From Candidatus Peribacteria bacterium (GTDB lineage: Bacteria; Patescibacteriota; Gracilibacteria; Peribacterales; Peribacteraceae): a stretch of 9,754 bases of DNA. Shown in pieces: positions 1-6,269 of the stretch. The notes under the pieces were generated by a model. It was not told the origin of the DNA. It made no database searches and saw only the letters and a list, made by a program, of their open reading frames with translations. The number at the start of each line of letters is the position of its first letter. Within the stretch, counting starts at the first letter, position 1. Location of the stretch: positions 1 through 9,754 of the forward strand of contig CAINWJ010000135.1 of NCBI GenBank assembly GCA_903854455.1, in the 5' to 3' direction. Both the position numbers and the translations under genes were made by a program.

Positions 1-2
1 AC

Positions 3-614
3 TATGAACTCGGTATGCGTCTCATAAAAGGAGTTGACGTTGCCCAGGATCAGAAGAAGGGGATCGAGATCCTTATCCGCGCTGCAGACGAAGGAAGTTC
101 CAGTGCACAGCTCGCTCTCGGATTCTTCTCTATGAAGGGCGAGGGTGTTCCGAAGGATCCGGTCAAGGGATTGGCGTTCTTCGAGCAAGCCGCAAAGAAC
201 GGCAATGTAGATGCCCAGTACAACGCCGGTCTCGTCTACGTTCGTGGAGAGGCAGGTTCACCGGATCTCACAAGGGCATTTCACTGGTTCGAGGCAGCGG
301 CACTGCAGGGAGATCCGGGGGCACAGTTTAATGTCGGTTTGATGCGCCTGAAGGGAGAAGGTGTGGCGGCAGATCCGTTGATCGCCTATGCGTGGTTCAG
401 CCTGGCTGATCGGGGAGGGTACCGGGGTGCGAGGCAGGGGATGAATGCTGCCAAGGCGCAGTTACCCGAGAATGAAGCTGGCAAGTTGCTGGAAGCAGTA
501 TCGGCTCTCGAGAAGAAGGTGACGAAGTTGCCGGAGAATCAGAATGCCGCAGCATCAGAATCGTCGGAGGCACCGGCATCAGATGGTGTGCAGGAGATTA
601 CGGTGCCGTTGTAA
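3..614 (+). CDS. Sel1-like repeat (TPR-like) protein, 5' end cut off by window edge
   Basis: The frame is open to the left edge, so the gene starts outside the window; the first in-window ATG (15) falls inside a repeat and is not a credible start. Read from position 3, four consecutive Sel1-like repeats of 35-36 residues are visible, beginning YELGMRLIKG, QLALGFFSMKGEGV, QYNAGLVYVRGEAG and QFNVGLMRLKGEGV. Each carries the typical A..WF/FEQAA..G...A helix-turn-helix pattern. After the repeats comes a charged segment, then an Ala/Ser/Glu-rich tail ending in ITVPL. The gene ends with tandem stops (TAA TAG). Sel1 repeats form alpha-solenoids that scaffold protein-protein contacts, often in envelope or signalling complexes. 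The specific partner cannot be told, and any signal peptide would lie upstream of the window. Family assignment is firm; role is unknown. Confidence 0.9.
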   Translation, partial: YELGMRLIKGVDVAQDQKKGIEILIRAADEGSSSAQLALGFFSMKGEGVPKDPVKGLAFFEQAAKNGNVDAQYNAGLVYVRGEAGSPDLTRAFHWFEAAALQGDPGAQFNVGLMRLKGEGVAADPLIAYAWFSLADRGGYRGARQGMNAAKAQLPENEAGKLLEAVSALEKKVTKLPENQNAAASESSEAPASDGVQEITVPL

Positions 615-633
615 TAGTTGCCGCCGATGTTTA

Positions 634-684
634 CCGGGACACGCCTGCCGGTCGAAGCGCGATCGCGAAGACTGGGCGTCCCGG
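634..684. repeat. Inverted repeat between Sel1 gene and galU
   Basis: CCGGGAC (634-640) and GTCCCGG (678-684) are perfect 7-bp inverted arms around about 37 nt. That spacer contains the 10-bp palindrome CGCGATCGCG (658-667). There is no T-run after the right arm, so this is not a classical intrinsic terminator. It could fold as a branched structure at the 3' end of the Sel1 transcript, or be chance in GC-rich DNA. Confidence 0.35.
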
Positions 685-690
685 CTGCGG

Positions 691-696
691 TATGAT
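691..696 (+). promoter_or_regulatory. Possible galU -10 box (TATGAT)
   Basis: TATGAT matches five of six bases of the sigma70 -10 consensus and ends 9 nt before the galU ATG. No good -35 hexamer is seen 16-18 nt upstream, and no Shine-Dalgarno sequence lies between it and the start. If used, transcription would begin at or within a few bases of the ATG (leaderless). Confidence 0.4.
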
Positions 697-705
697 CTAT
701 TCACC

Positions 706-1530
706 ATGAAGATCACCCAAGCCATCCTCCCCGTCGCAGGATTCGGCACACGTTTCCTGCCATGGACGAAGGTCGTCCCGAAGGAATTGCTACCCATCGG
801 CAATCGACCGATTATCGGTTTGCTTGTTGATGAATGTATGAGTGTCGGCATTCACGACATCTGCTTCGTCATCAGTCGCGGCAAGGAAGCCATTCCGCAG
901 TACTTCTATGCACAACCGCAGCTGGAACGGGAACTGGAGAAGCGCGGCAAGCTCCACCTCTTGGAAGAACTCACAAAATACAACAACGTCAATTTCCACA
1001 TCGCGTACCAAGAAGAGATGAAGGGCGACGGTCATGCCATTTTGCAGGCGAAGAAGTGGATCAAGTCTGACATGCTCGCCATCCTCTTCGGTGACGATCT
1101 CATCAAAGGCGAGAGGAACGGACTAGAGCAGCTGGTGGATGCGTTTGGTGCACTGAAATCGAAGCGAGATACTGCCATGCTCTGCCTGCACGATGTGGAA
1201 AGGAAGCTTGTCCACAAGTACGGGATTGTCGACATCGCGCCAGATAAACACTTGAGCCGCACGAAGAGGATCCAGGGTTTGGTGGAGAAGCCGAAAGCGG
1301 ATGAGGCACCGTCGACGCTGGGTATCGTCGGGAAGTACTTAGTCCCGCGCTCGACGATCGATGTGCTGGCCAAGGTGGAATCAACTCATCACGACAAAGA
1401 GATCCGCCTGATCGATGCATTGAAAGCGCAGCTCAAGACGATCGACATCTACGGCTACGAGTTCGAAGGCAGGAGGTTCGATACGGGGACACCGGAGGGA
1501 TACCGGGAGGCGGTCAAAGAGTTGGGGTGA
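706..1530 (+). CDS. galU: UTP--glucose-1-phosphate uridylyltransferase (UDP-glucose pyrophosphorylase)
   Basis: Makes UDP-glucose from UTP and glucose-1-phosphate, the donor for glycan, glycolipid and capsule synthesis in the cytoplasm. The 274-residue product has the N-terminal nucleotidyltransferase signature VAGFGTRFLPWTKVVPKE (residues 10-27; G14, T15, R16 and K26 conserved). It also has an LFGDDLI segment where the Mg-binding Asp lies, and VEKPKADEAPSTLGIVGKY, the GalU sugar-phosphate/uridine site. The C-terminal motif RRFDTGTPEGY differs from the usual GalU DxGNKLGY and looks more like related sugar-phosphate nucleotidylyltransferases. The ATG at 706 was chosen because the family starts about here; an in-frame ATG at 544 would add 54 Arg-rich residues overlapping the Sel1 gene and without family support. 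Converges on uvrB. A related glucose- or mannose-1-phosphate specificity cannot be excluded. Confidence 0.93.
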   Translation: MKITQAILPVAGFGTRFLPWTKVVPKELLPIGNRPIIGLLVDECMSVGIHDICFVISRGKEAIPQYFYAQPQLERELEKRGKLHLLEELTKYNNVNFHIAYQEEMKGDGHAILQAKKWIKSDMLAILFGDDLIKGERNGLEQLVDAFGALKSKRDTAMLCLHDVERKLVHKYGIVDIAPDKHLSRTKRIQGLVEKPKADEAPSTLGIVGKYLVPRSTIDVLAKVESTHHDKEIRLIDALKAQLKTIDIYGYEFEGRRFDTGTPEGYREAVKELG

Positions 1531-1548
1531 TTCGATATCAACATTCCC

Positions 1549-1566
1549 GCGCCCGGGAACGGGCGC
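1549..1566 (+). terminator. GGAA-loop hairpin 3' of galU, terminator-like
   Basis: GCGCCCG (1549-1555) pairs perfectly with CGGGCGC (1560-1566) around a GGAA tetraloop of the GNRA class, 18 nt after the galU stop. The stem is very GC-rich but is followed by TCCCCTTC rather than a T-run, so termination would have to be atypical. It could equally stabilise the galU mRNA 3' end. Confidence 0.5.
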
Positions 1567-1585
1567 TCCCCTTCAATGTACAGGA

Positions 1586-1603
1586 GCAGCCGTTCCCGGC
1601 TGC
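1586..1603 (-). terminator. GGAA-loop hairpin 3' of uvrB, terminator-like
   Basis: Read on the minus strand, GCAGCCG pairs perfectly with CGGCTGC around a GGAA tetraloop, 11 nt past the uvrB stop codon. It mirrors the hairpin at 1549-1566: the two share the core CCGGGAACGG and lie on opposite strands facing each other. No T-run follows. Confidence 0.5.
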
Positions 1604-1614
1604 GGTGCATCTGA

Positions 1615-3615
1615 TCAAAGCTCCCTCTTTAACAATTCGATCTCATCTCTCAAATCGGCTGCCTTCTCGAACTCCATATTCTCCGCCGCGAGCTCCATCT
1701 GCTGATTCAGCTCTTCGATCAGCCGCTTCTTCTCGTCCTTCGGGATCTTCTGGTGATCGTACTTCTTGCGACCGAGCTTTAGCTTGGAATGCTCTTCGGC
1801 AATGTCCTTGATCGCCTTGATGATGGTCTGCGGCGTGATGCCGTGCTTCTTGTTATATGCTTCTTGGATGGCACGACGGCGGTTGGTCTCGGAGATGGCG
1901 CCTTCCATCGCCGGCGTCATCTTGTCGGCGTACAGAACCACGTGACCGTTGATGTTGCGTGCCGCACGACCGATAGTCTGGATGAGCGCATCGCGCGAGC
2001 GGAGGAAGCCCTGCTGATCCGCATCCAGAATCGCAATGAAGCTGACTTCCGGAAGATCGAGTCCTTCGCGCAGAAGGTTGATGCCCACGAGCACATCGAT
2101 CTCGCCGCTGCGAAGCTGGCGAAGAATCTCCACCCGTTCCATGGTCTCGATGTCGCTGTGGAGGTAGCGCACGCTTAAGTCCAATCCCTGGAAATACTGC
2201 GCCAAATCTTCGGCGCTTTTCTTGGTCAGAGCAGTCACCAGGACGCGCTCGCCGCGCTTGATGGCCTTCCCGATCTCCGTGCAGATGTGGTCGATCTGAT
2301 TCTTCTTGGGTTGCACGGTCACGGGAGGATCGAGTAATCCTGTCGGCCGGATGATCTGCTCCACAATCAAATCTTTCTTCGCGGTACCGAGCGGCTTGGT
2401 CCGCGTGTGCTTAAACTCGTACGGACCCGGTGTCGCTGAAACGTACACCGCCTGGTGAATGCGCTTCTCGAACTCCTCGAACTTGAGCGGACGGTTGTCC
2501 ATGGCACTCGGGAGCCGGAAGCCGTAATCAATCAATGTTTTCTTGCGCTGGAGGTTCCCCTCGTGCATCCCGCCGATCTGCGGAATGCTGATGTGCGATT
2601 CGTCGACGAACAGGAGAAAGTCATCCGGGAAGTAATCCAGGAGCGTCTCCGGCGGCATGCCGGGTTCACGGTTACCGAGATACCGGACATAGTTCTCTAT
2701 CCCCGTGCAGTAGCCGGTTTCCCTGAGCATCTCCAGATCGTACTCGGTGCGTTGACGAATGCGCTCGGCCTTGGCCAGTTCTCCCATCTTCAGGAGTTCC
2801 TTCTCACGAATATCCAGATCAACCTTGATCAAATCCACCGCTTTGTCGATCTTCTCCTTGGTCGTGACGTTGTGTGCTGCTGGGAAGATGGTGACTTCAT
2901 TCAAATCCATGATCAGTTCTCCGGTGAAGCTGTCGACCTCCTGAATCACCTCAATCTCATCGAACGGCATCTCGATCCTGATAACAGTATCTCCGCTTGG
3001 CGGAAAGACCTCAATCGTATCGCCCAATACATGGAACATCCCCTGCTTGAAGCTCATGGAACTGCGGGTGTACTGGATGTCGGTGAGGAGACGCAGGAAC
3101 CGCTGGCGGTCATACGGCATGCCGCGCTTAATCGTGATGGCGAGTGATTCATAGTCGGCCACATCACCAAGTCCGTAGATGCACGAGACGGAGGAGACAA
3201 TGAGAACGTCGCGGCGCGTGAGAAGATTCAAAGTCGCCGCATGCCGGAACTTGGCGATCTCTTCATTGATGCTCGCATCCTTCTCGATGTACGTGTCGGT
3301 CTGCGGCAGGTACGCCTCCGGCTGGTAGTAGTCGTAGTAGCTCACGAAGTAACTCACGGCGTTGTCCGGGAAAAACTGCTGGAACTCGCTACAGAGCTGC
3401 GCCGCTAAAGTTTTGTTATGTGCAAGAACCAGCGTCGGACGATTGAGCTCTGAGATGATGTTCGCCATCGTGAACGTCTTGCCGGTGCCGGTCGCTCCGA
3501 GCAATGTCTGGTGCCGCTCACGAGCTTTCAGCCCTTTGATCAGCTGTTCGATCGCCACAGGTTGATCACCTGTAGGTTTGTACGGAGCCACAAGACGGAA
3601 GGGCTGATCCTTCAT
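1615..3615 (-). CDS. uvrB: UvrABC excinuclease subunit B
   Basis: Damage-verifying helicase-like subunit of nucleotide excision repair; it receives lesions from UvrA and recruits the UvrC nuclease. The 666-residue product is full family length. Visible motifs are Walker A GATGTGKT (residues 40-47), the lesion-probing beta-hairpin with its Tyr cluster VSYYDYYQPEAY (residues 91-102), the DEAD-type box DESH, helicase motif VI QTIGRAARN, and a C-terminal UVR domain (EFEKAADLRDEIELLK) that contacts UvrC. The start MKDQPFRLV matches the family and lies 10 nt from a -10 box. Divergent from serS, convergent with galU; neither uvrA nor uvrC is in the window. No defects are seen. Confidence 0.98.
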   Translation of the reverse strand: MKDQPFRLVAPYKPTGDQPVAIEQLIKGLKARERHQTLLGATGTGKTFTMANIISELNRPTLVLAHNKTLAAQLCSEFQQFFPDNAVSYFVSYYDYYQPEAYLPQTDTYIEKDASINEEIAKFRHAATLNLLTRRDVLIVSSVSCIYGLGDVADYESLAITIKRGMPYDRQRFLRLLTDIQYTRSSMSFKQGMFHVLGDTIEVFPPSGDTVIRIEMPFDEIEVIQEVDSFTGELIMDLNEVTIFPAAHNVTTKEKIDKAVDLIKVDLDIREKELLKMGELAKAERIRQRTEYDLEMLRETGYCTGIENYVRYLGNREPGMPPETLLDYFPDDFLLFVDESHISIPQIGGMHEGNLQRKKTLIDYGFRLPSAMDNRPLKFEEFEKRIHQAVYVSATPGPYEFKHTRTKPLGTAKKDLIVEQIIRPTGLLDPPVTVQPKKNQIDHICTEIGKAIKRGERVLVTALTKKSAEDLAQYFQGLDLSVRYLHSDIETMERVEILRQLRSGEIDVLVGINLLREGLDLPEVSFIAILDADQQGFLRSRDALIQTIGRAARNINGHVVLYADKMTPAMEGAISETNRRRAIQEAYNKKHGITPQTIIKAIKDIAEEHSKLKLGRKKYDHQKIPKDEKKRLIEELNQQMELAAENMEFEKAADLRDEIELLKREL

Positions 3616-3625
3616 GAGACTGCCG

Positions 3626-3653
3626 ATTGTACCGTGGCATTGCCTTTATTCAA
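3626..3653 (-). promoter_or_regulatory. uvrB promoter (TTGAAT / 16 bp / TACAAT)
   Basis: On the minus strand, -35 TTGAAT (3648-3653) and -10 TACAAT (3626-3631) are separated by 16 bp; both match sigma70 consensus well. The -10 ends only 10 nt before the uvrB ATG, and the gap CGGCAGTCTC has no Shine-Dalgarno sequence, so the transcript would have a leader of only a few nucleotides. Confidence 0.7.
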
Positions 3654-3677
3654 AGACTGGCTTTCTCCGGTCTCCCG

Positions 3678-3686
3678 TGCGATTAT
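3678..3686 (+). promoter_or_regulatory. Possible serS extended -10 (TGC-GATTAT)
   Basis: TGCGATTAT is an extended -10 (TGn plus a hexamer with 4/6 matches) ending 6 nt before the serS ATG. No clear -35 is seen. Its position gives a start at or next to the ATG. It shares the 77-bp uvrB/serS divergent region with the uvrB promoter. Confidence 0.4.
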
Positions 3687-3692
3687 TTCCTC

Positions 3693-5027
3693 ATGATCGA
3701 TCTCACCCTCGTCCGGGAGAATCCGGATCTCTATCAGACGGCTTGTAGAATCAAGAACATCAAGCTGGATATCAAGAAATTTTTAGCTCTTGATGAAGAG
3801 AGACGAACACTGATGACCGATGTGCAGAAAATGCAAACGGAGCGGAATGCCGTGAGCAAGAAGGTGCCGACACTGAAGGGTGTGGAGAAGGAAGCGACGA
3901 TTAAGGAAATGAAGGCGCTCGGCGAGAAGCTCAAGAAAGCAGAAGAATCACTGGCAACGATCGACAGAGATTGGATGTCACAACAGCTGCAACTGCCATC
4001 AATTGCATTGAAAACGGTGCCCATCGGCAAGGATGATATGGAGAATGTGGAGCTCAGGAAGTGGGGAACCCTTCCGTCATTTGCGTTTGATCCAAAGGAT
4101 CACGTCACGCTCGGCGAGATGCTCGATATCATCGACATTCCGCGCGGGGTGAAGATCGCAGGATCGCGCAGTTACTTCCTCAAAGGTGATGGTGCCCGGT
4201 TGGAACTGGCGGTACTGCAATTCACCATCGACAGTCTGGTGAAGAAGGGCTTCACGCTCTTCACTCCGCCGCTCATGGCGAACTACGCAGCGATGATGGG
4301 TACGAGCTATTTTCCCGGTGGAGAAGAGCAGGCGTACGCCGTCGGCGTTGATCGGACACCGGAGATGGGGCTCAGCGAGAAAGATGCCAAGCAGATCGAG
4401 TCGGACAAGCACTACTTGATCGGAACATCGGAAGTATCCGTTGCCAGCTACCACAGCGGCGAAACATTCAAGGCAGCGGAACTGCCGAAGCGCTACGCCG
4501 GATTCAGCAACTGCTTCCGCCGCGAGGCAGGTACGTACGGTAAGGATGCCCGTGGTCTGTACCGGATCCACCAGTTCCAGAAAGTCGAGCAGGTGATCCT
4601 CTGCGAAGCTGATCCGGACGTCAGTGCCAAGCTCCACGCAGAAATCCTCCAGAATGCGGAGGACATCCTGCAAGCGCTCAAGCTGCCGTACCGCATCGTC
4701 GCGGTCTGCACGGGTGACATGGGCAGAGGACAGGTCTACAAGAACGACATCGAAACCTGGATGCCGAGTCGCAAGGGCTACGGCGAGACACACAGTTGCT
4801 CGACGTTCTATGACTTCCAAGCCCGCCGTCTGGGCATCAAATATGAGACAGCGACCGGCGAAAAGAAATTCGTCCACACGCTCAACAACACCTGCATCGC
4901 CTCACCGAGAATCCTGATTCCGATCTTGGAGATCTATCAGAACAAGGATGGAACGGTGACGGTGCCGGAGGTGCTGAGGATGTACATGGGGGGACAGGAG
5001 AAAATTGAGGTACCGAAGGGAATGTAG
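3693..5027 (+). CDS. serS: Seryl-tRNA synthetase
   Basis: Charges tRNA-Ser (and tRNA-Sec where present) with serine in the cytoplasm. The 444-residue product starts MIDLTLVRENPDL, the usual SerRS beginning. This makes the ATG at 3693 preferable to the in-frame ATG at 3627, which would add 22 residues across the promoter region. Residues about 30-100 are the Lys/Glu-rich antiparallel coiled coil that grips the tRNA long arm. The class II core follows: the TxE serine-binding motif TSE (245-247), motif 2 around CFRREAG and GLYRIHQFQKVEQ (274-300), the CSTFYDFQARR segment (369-379), and motif 3 IASPRILIPILE with Arg406. HTLNNTCIASPR replaces the common LNGSGLAVGR, a variant I associate with CPR SerRS. 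The stop codon TAG lies inside a heptanucleotide array. Confidence 0.97.
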   Translation: MIDLTLVRENPDLYQTACRIKNIKLDIKKFLALDEERRTLMTDVQKMQTERNAVSKKVPTLKGVEKEATIKEMKALGEKLKKAEESLATIDRDWMSQQLQLPSIALKTVPIGKDDMENVELRKWGTLPSFAFDPKDHVTLGEMLDIIDIPRGVKIAGSRSYFLKGDGARLELAVLQFTIDSLVKKGFTLFTPPLMANYAAMMGTSYFPGGEEQAYAVGVDRTPEMGLSEKDAKQIESDKHYLIGTSEVSVASYHSGETFKAAELPKRYAGFSNCFRREAGTYGKDARGLYRIHQFQKVEQVILCEADPDVSAKLHAEILQNAEDILQALKLPYRIVAVCTGDMGRGQVYKNDIETWMPSRKGYGETHSCSTFYDFQARRLGIKYETATGEKKFVHTLNNTCIASPRILIPILEIYQNKDGTVTVPEVLRMYMGGQEKIEVPKGM

Positions 5028-5052
5028 AATGTAGAATGTAAAATGTAGAATG
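5020..5052 (+). repeat. Heptanucleotide tandem array (GAATGTA), left arm of hairpin
   Basis: Unit length is exactly 7 nt: GAATGTA at 5020, 5027 and 5034, AAATGTA at 5041, then partial GAATG to 5052. The array starts within the last codons of serS and provides its TAG stop. With 5083-5116 it forms an inverted repeat of 34 positions (5019-5052 against 5116-5083): 29 Watson-Crick pairs, 3 G-U pairs and 2 mismatches if transcribed. Confidence 0.9.
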
Positions 5053-5082
5053 ACGGAAGAAACAGCCGTACTATCGCTTGCG

Positions 5083-5116
5083 CATTTTACATTCTACATT
5101 TTAAATTTTACATTCC
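5083..5116 (-). repeat. Heptanucleotide array in opposite orientation, right arm of hairpin
   Basis: Read on the minus strand the units are GAATGTA, AAATTTA, AAATGTA, GAATGTA and AAATG, the same 7-nt family as 5020-5052 but inverted. The 30-nt loop between the arms (5053-5082) contains ACGG...CCGT and CGC-TT-GCG mini-stems. The array ends 1 nt before the likely TTG start of the glycosyltransferase, so the start codon sits at the base of the stem. -10-like TAAATT (5102-5107) and TACATT (5109-5114) lie within it. Confidence 0.85.
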
Positions 5117-5117
5117 G

Positions 5118-6245
5118 TTGCGCCTTCTCTTTACCCGCTTTCCGCTGGCCAGTGCTCTGCATGGAGGTGCGGAGAATCAGACGATGGCGCTGATGGAGAG
5201 GCTTCGCGCGCTCGGATACAATATCCAGTTTCTTGGTTCTTGTTCTGCACTTCTTGAACGGACGCGCGAATTGAAAATGGAAAATGGAAAATTGAAAATT
5301 GGTCCGCCACCGGTGACCAAATGGGGTGCGATTTCTTTTTTATGGAGAAAACATCGCATGCGGAAAAGCTTGATTGATTCGATGAGCAAGCTGACCGCTA
5401 ATCGCTTACCGCTTACCGCTATCGTGATGCTCAGCCTGACGGAAAAGCTCTTGTTGACTGAGTGGGCTCACCAACATGGGATCAAGGTTCTCTGGATCGA
5501 GCATGATCGCATCGGACCATGGCTTACGCGAAGTCCCTGGCTGCCGGCACTTCGCAAAGCGAGCAAGTATGCGACGATCGTCTGCGTTTCTGAATTGAGC
5601 AGGAGGAAGTACGTCGAGATGGGGTTTGATGCGGAGAAAGTGGTGACAATTCCGAATGGCATCGTTCCGCCCCCCTCATCCCCTAATCCCTTCTCCCGCA
5701 GGGAGAAGGGGAACATGATGAGAGTCGTCTGCATCGCCAGACTAAGCCCCGAAAAAGGCGTCGACATCCTCATCCAATCCATCTCTACACTTCCGGAAAT
5801 CAACCTCACGATTGTTGGTAGTGGACCCGAGGAAGGCTACCTGCGGCATCTGATCGCGGAAGATACACAGAGGCTGGGTATCGGAGAACCTCGCATTCAG
5901 ATCATCCGTGATGTGCCCAATCTGGATCCGATCTACGCATCGGCGGATGTCCTGGTACTGCCATCGAGCGATCACGATCCTTTTGGCTTGGTTGCAGCGG
6001 AAGCCATGATGCGTGGCATCCCGGTGATCGTGACGGATGCCTGCGGGATCGCCGGATATTTGAAAGATGGGGATGATGCGTTCATTGCTGAGGCAGGATC
6101 AGTAGAATCGCTTACTGAAGCCATTGTAGGACTGGAAGATTCCGAGATGAGACAACAAATCGGAATTGCCGGTCAGAAAACCGCATTGCGCGAGTTCTCG
6201 GTTGATCGGATGGTCGCAGGATATGAAATAATATTGACAGAATAA
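5118..6245 (+). CDS. Glycosyltransferase, GT4-like (GT-B fold), carrying three repeat insertions
   Basis: Probably transfers a sugar from a nucleotide donor to a cell-surface glycan on the cytoplasmic side; donor and acceptor are unknown. The 375-residue product has two Rossmann-like halves. N-terminal landmarks are LLFTRFPLASALHGGAEN (GGAE, residues 16-19) and WIEHDRIG; C-terminal landmarks are VCIARLSPEKGVDILI (R208, K213 likely bind the donor phosphate), TIVGSGPEEG, and DPFGLVAAEAMMRGIPVI. The usual EX7E pair is D287-X7-E295, Asp replacing the first Glu. The start is TTG at 5118: no ATG or GTG lies in frame upstream before a stop at 5046-5048, and MRLLFTRF is a normal family beginning. Repeat DNA encodes residues about 51-62 (MENGKLKI), 92-103 (LTANRLPLTA) and 185-198 (PPSSPNPFSRREKG), the last in the interdomain linker. 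No frameshift is evident. Confidence 0.9.
   Translation: MRLLFTRFPLASALHGGAENQTMALMERLRALGYNIQFLGSCSALLERTRELKMENGKLKIGPPPVTKWGAISFLWRKHRMRKSLIDSMSKLTANRLPLTAIVMLSLTEKLLLTEWAHQHGIKVLWIEHDRIGPWLTRSPWLPALRKASKYATIVCVSELSRRKYVEMGFDAEKVVTIPNGIVPPPSSPNPFSRREKGNMMRVVCIARLSPEKGVDILIQSISTLPEINLTIVGSGPEEGYLRHLIAEDTQRLGIGEPRIQIIRDVPNLDPIYASADVLVLPSSDHDPFGLVAAEAMMRGIPVIVTDACGIAGYLKDGDDAFIAEAGSVESLTEAIVGLEDSEMRQQIGIAGQKTALREFSVDRMVAGYEIILTE
5267..5301 (+). repeat. Heptanucleotide array inside glycosyltransferase gene (AAAATGG/AAAATTG)
   Basis: AAAATGG at 5274 and 5281, AAAATTG at 5288 and 5295, preceded by a degenerate CGAATTG at 5267: five 7-nt steps. It is read in frame as ELKMENGKLKIG in the N-terminal domain. 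The run is much more AT-rich than the surrounding gene. Seven is not a multiple of three, so change by one unit would shift the frame. Confidence 0.85.
5391..5425 (+). repeat. Second heptanucleotide array inside glycosyltransferase gene (CTTACCG)
   Basis: CTGACCG (5391), CTAATCG (5398), CTTACCG (5405), CTTACCG (5412), then CTATCGT (5419): five 7-nt steps, two identical. It is read as LTANRLPLTAIV just before the hydrophobic strand VMLSL. Its sequence is unrelated to the AAAATGG array about 90 nt upstream, but its period is the same. Confidence 0.8.
5671..5711 (+). repeat. Palindromic dispersed-type repeat in glycosyltransferase linker
   Basis: CCCTTCTCCC (5688-5697) and GGGAGAAGGG (5701-5710) are perfect 10-bp arms around GCA, preceded by a C-rich CCCCTCATCCCCTAAT leader. 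The combination closely resembles a C-rich palindromic repeat scattered in many bacterial genomes (recalled, not searched). It is translated in frame as PPSSPNPFSRREKG between the two GT-B domains, a site where an insertion is tolerable. Confidence 0.8.
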
Positions 6246-6264
6246 TAAAGAAGCGGAATATATG
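6235..6264 (+). promoter_or_regulatory. Promoter for small ORF (TTGACA / 18 bp / TATATG)
   Basis: A perfect -35 TTGACA (6235-6240) lies within the last codons of the glycosyltransferase. TATATG (6259-6264) follows after 18 bp as a 4/6 -10. The ATG of the 95-residue ORF begins 5 nt after the -10, so the transcript would start essentially at the ATG. No Shine-Dalgarno sequence is seen. Confidence 0.55.
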
Positions 6265-6269
6265 CGCAT

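Noticed and set aside
658..667. CGCGATCGCG as a HIP1-type (GCGATCGC) cyanobacterial signature
   Set aside because: Only this one occurrence was noticed, and the proteins do not look cyanobacterial; probably chance in GC-rich DNA.
544..705. Upstream extension of galU to an ATG at 544
   Set aside because: It overlaps the Sel1 gene, is rich in Arg and Cys in an out-of-frame manner, and lies before the family's normal N-terminus MKITQAILPVAG.
1549..1566. Classical rho-independent terminator
   Set aside because: The stem is good but no T-run follows on the galU strand, so it is listed only as terminator-like.
2455..3147. 230-residue plus-strand ORF inside uvrB
   Set aside because: Antisense shadow of a fully conserved UvrB reading frame.
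3627..3692. 22-residue N-terminal extension of SerRS
   Set aside because: It crosses the uvrB/serS promoter region, and MIDLTLVRENP is already the normal SerRS beginning.
4077..4877. 266-residue minus-strand ORF inside serS
   Set aside because: It lies wholly antisense to a conserved housekeeping gene, and its translation is a Val/Arg/Asp-rich shadow with no recognisable motif.
5020..5116. CRISPR array
   Set aside because: The units are 7 nt and directly tandem with no unique spacers, and no cas genes are present.
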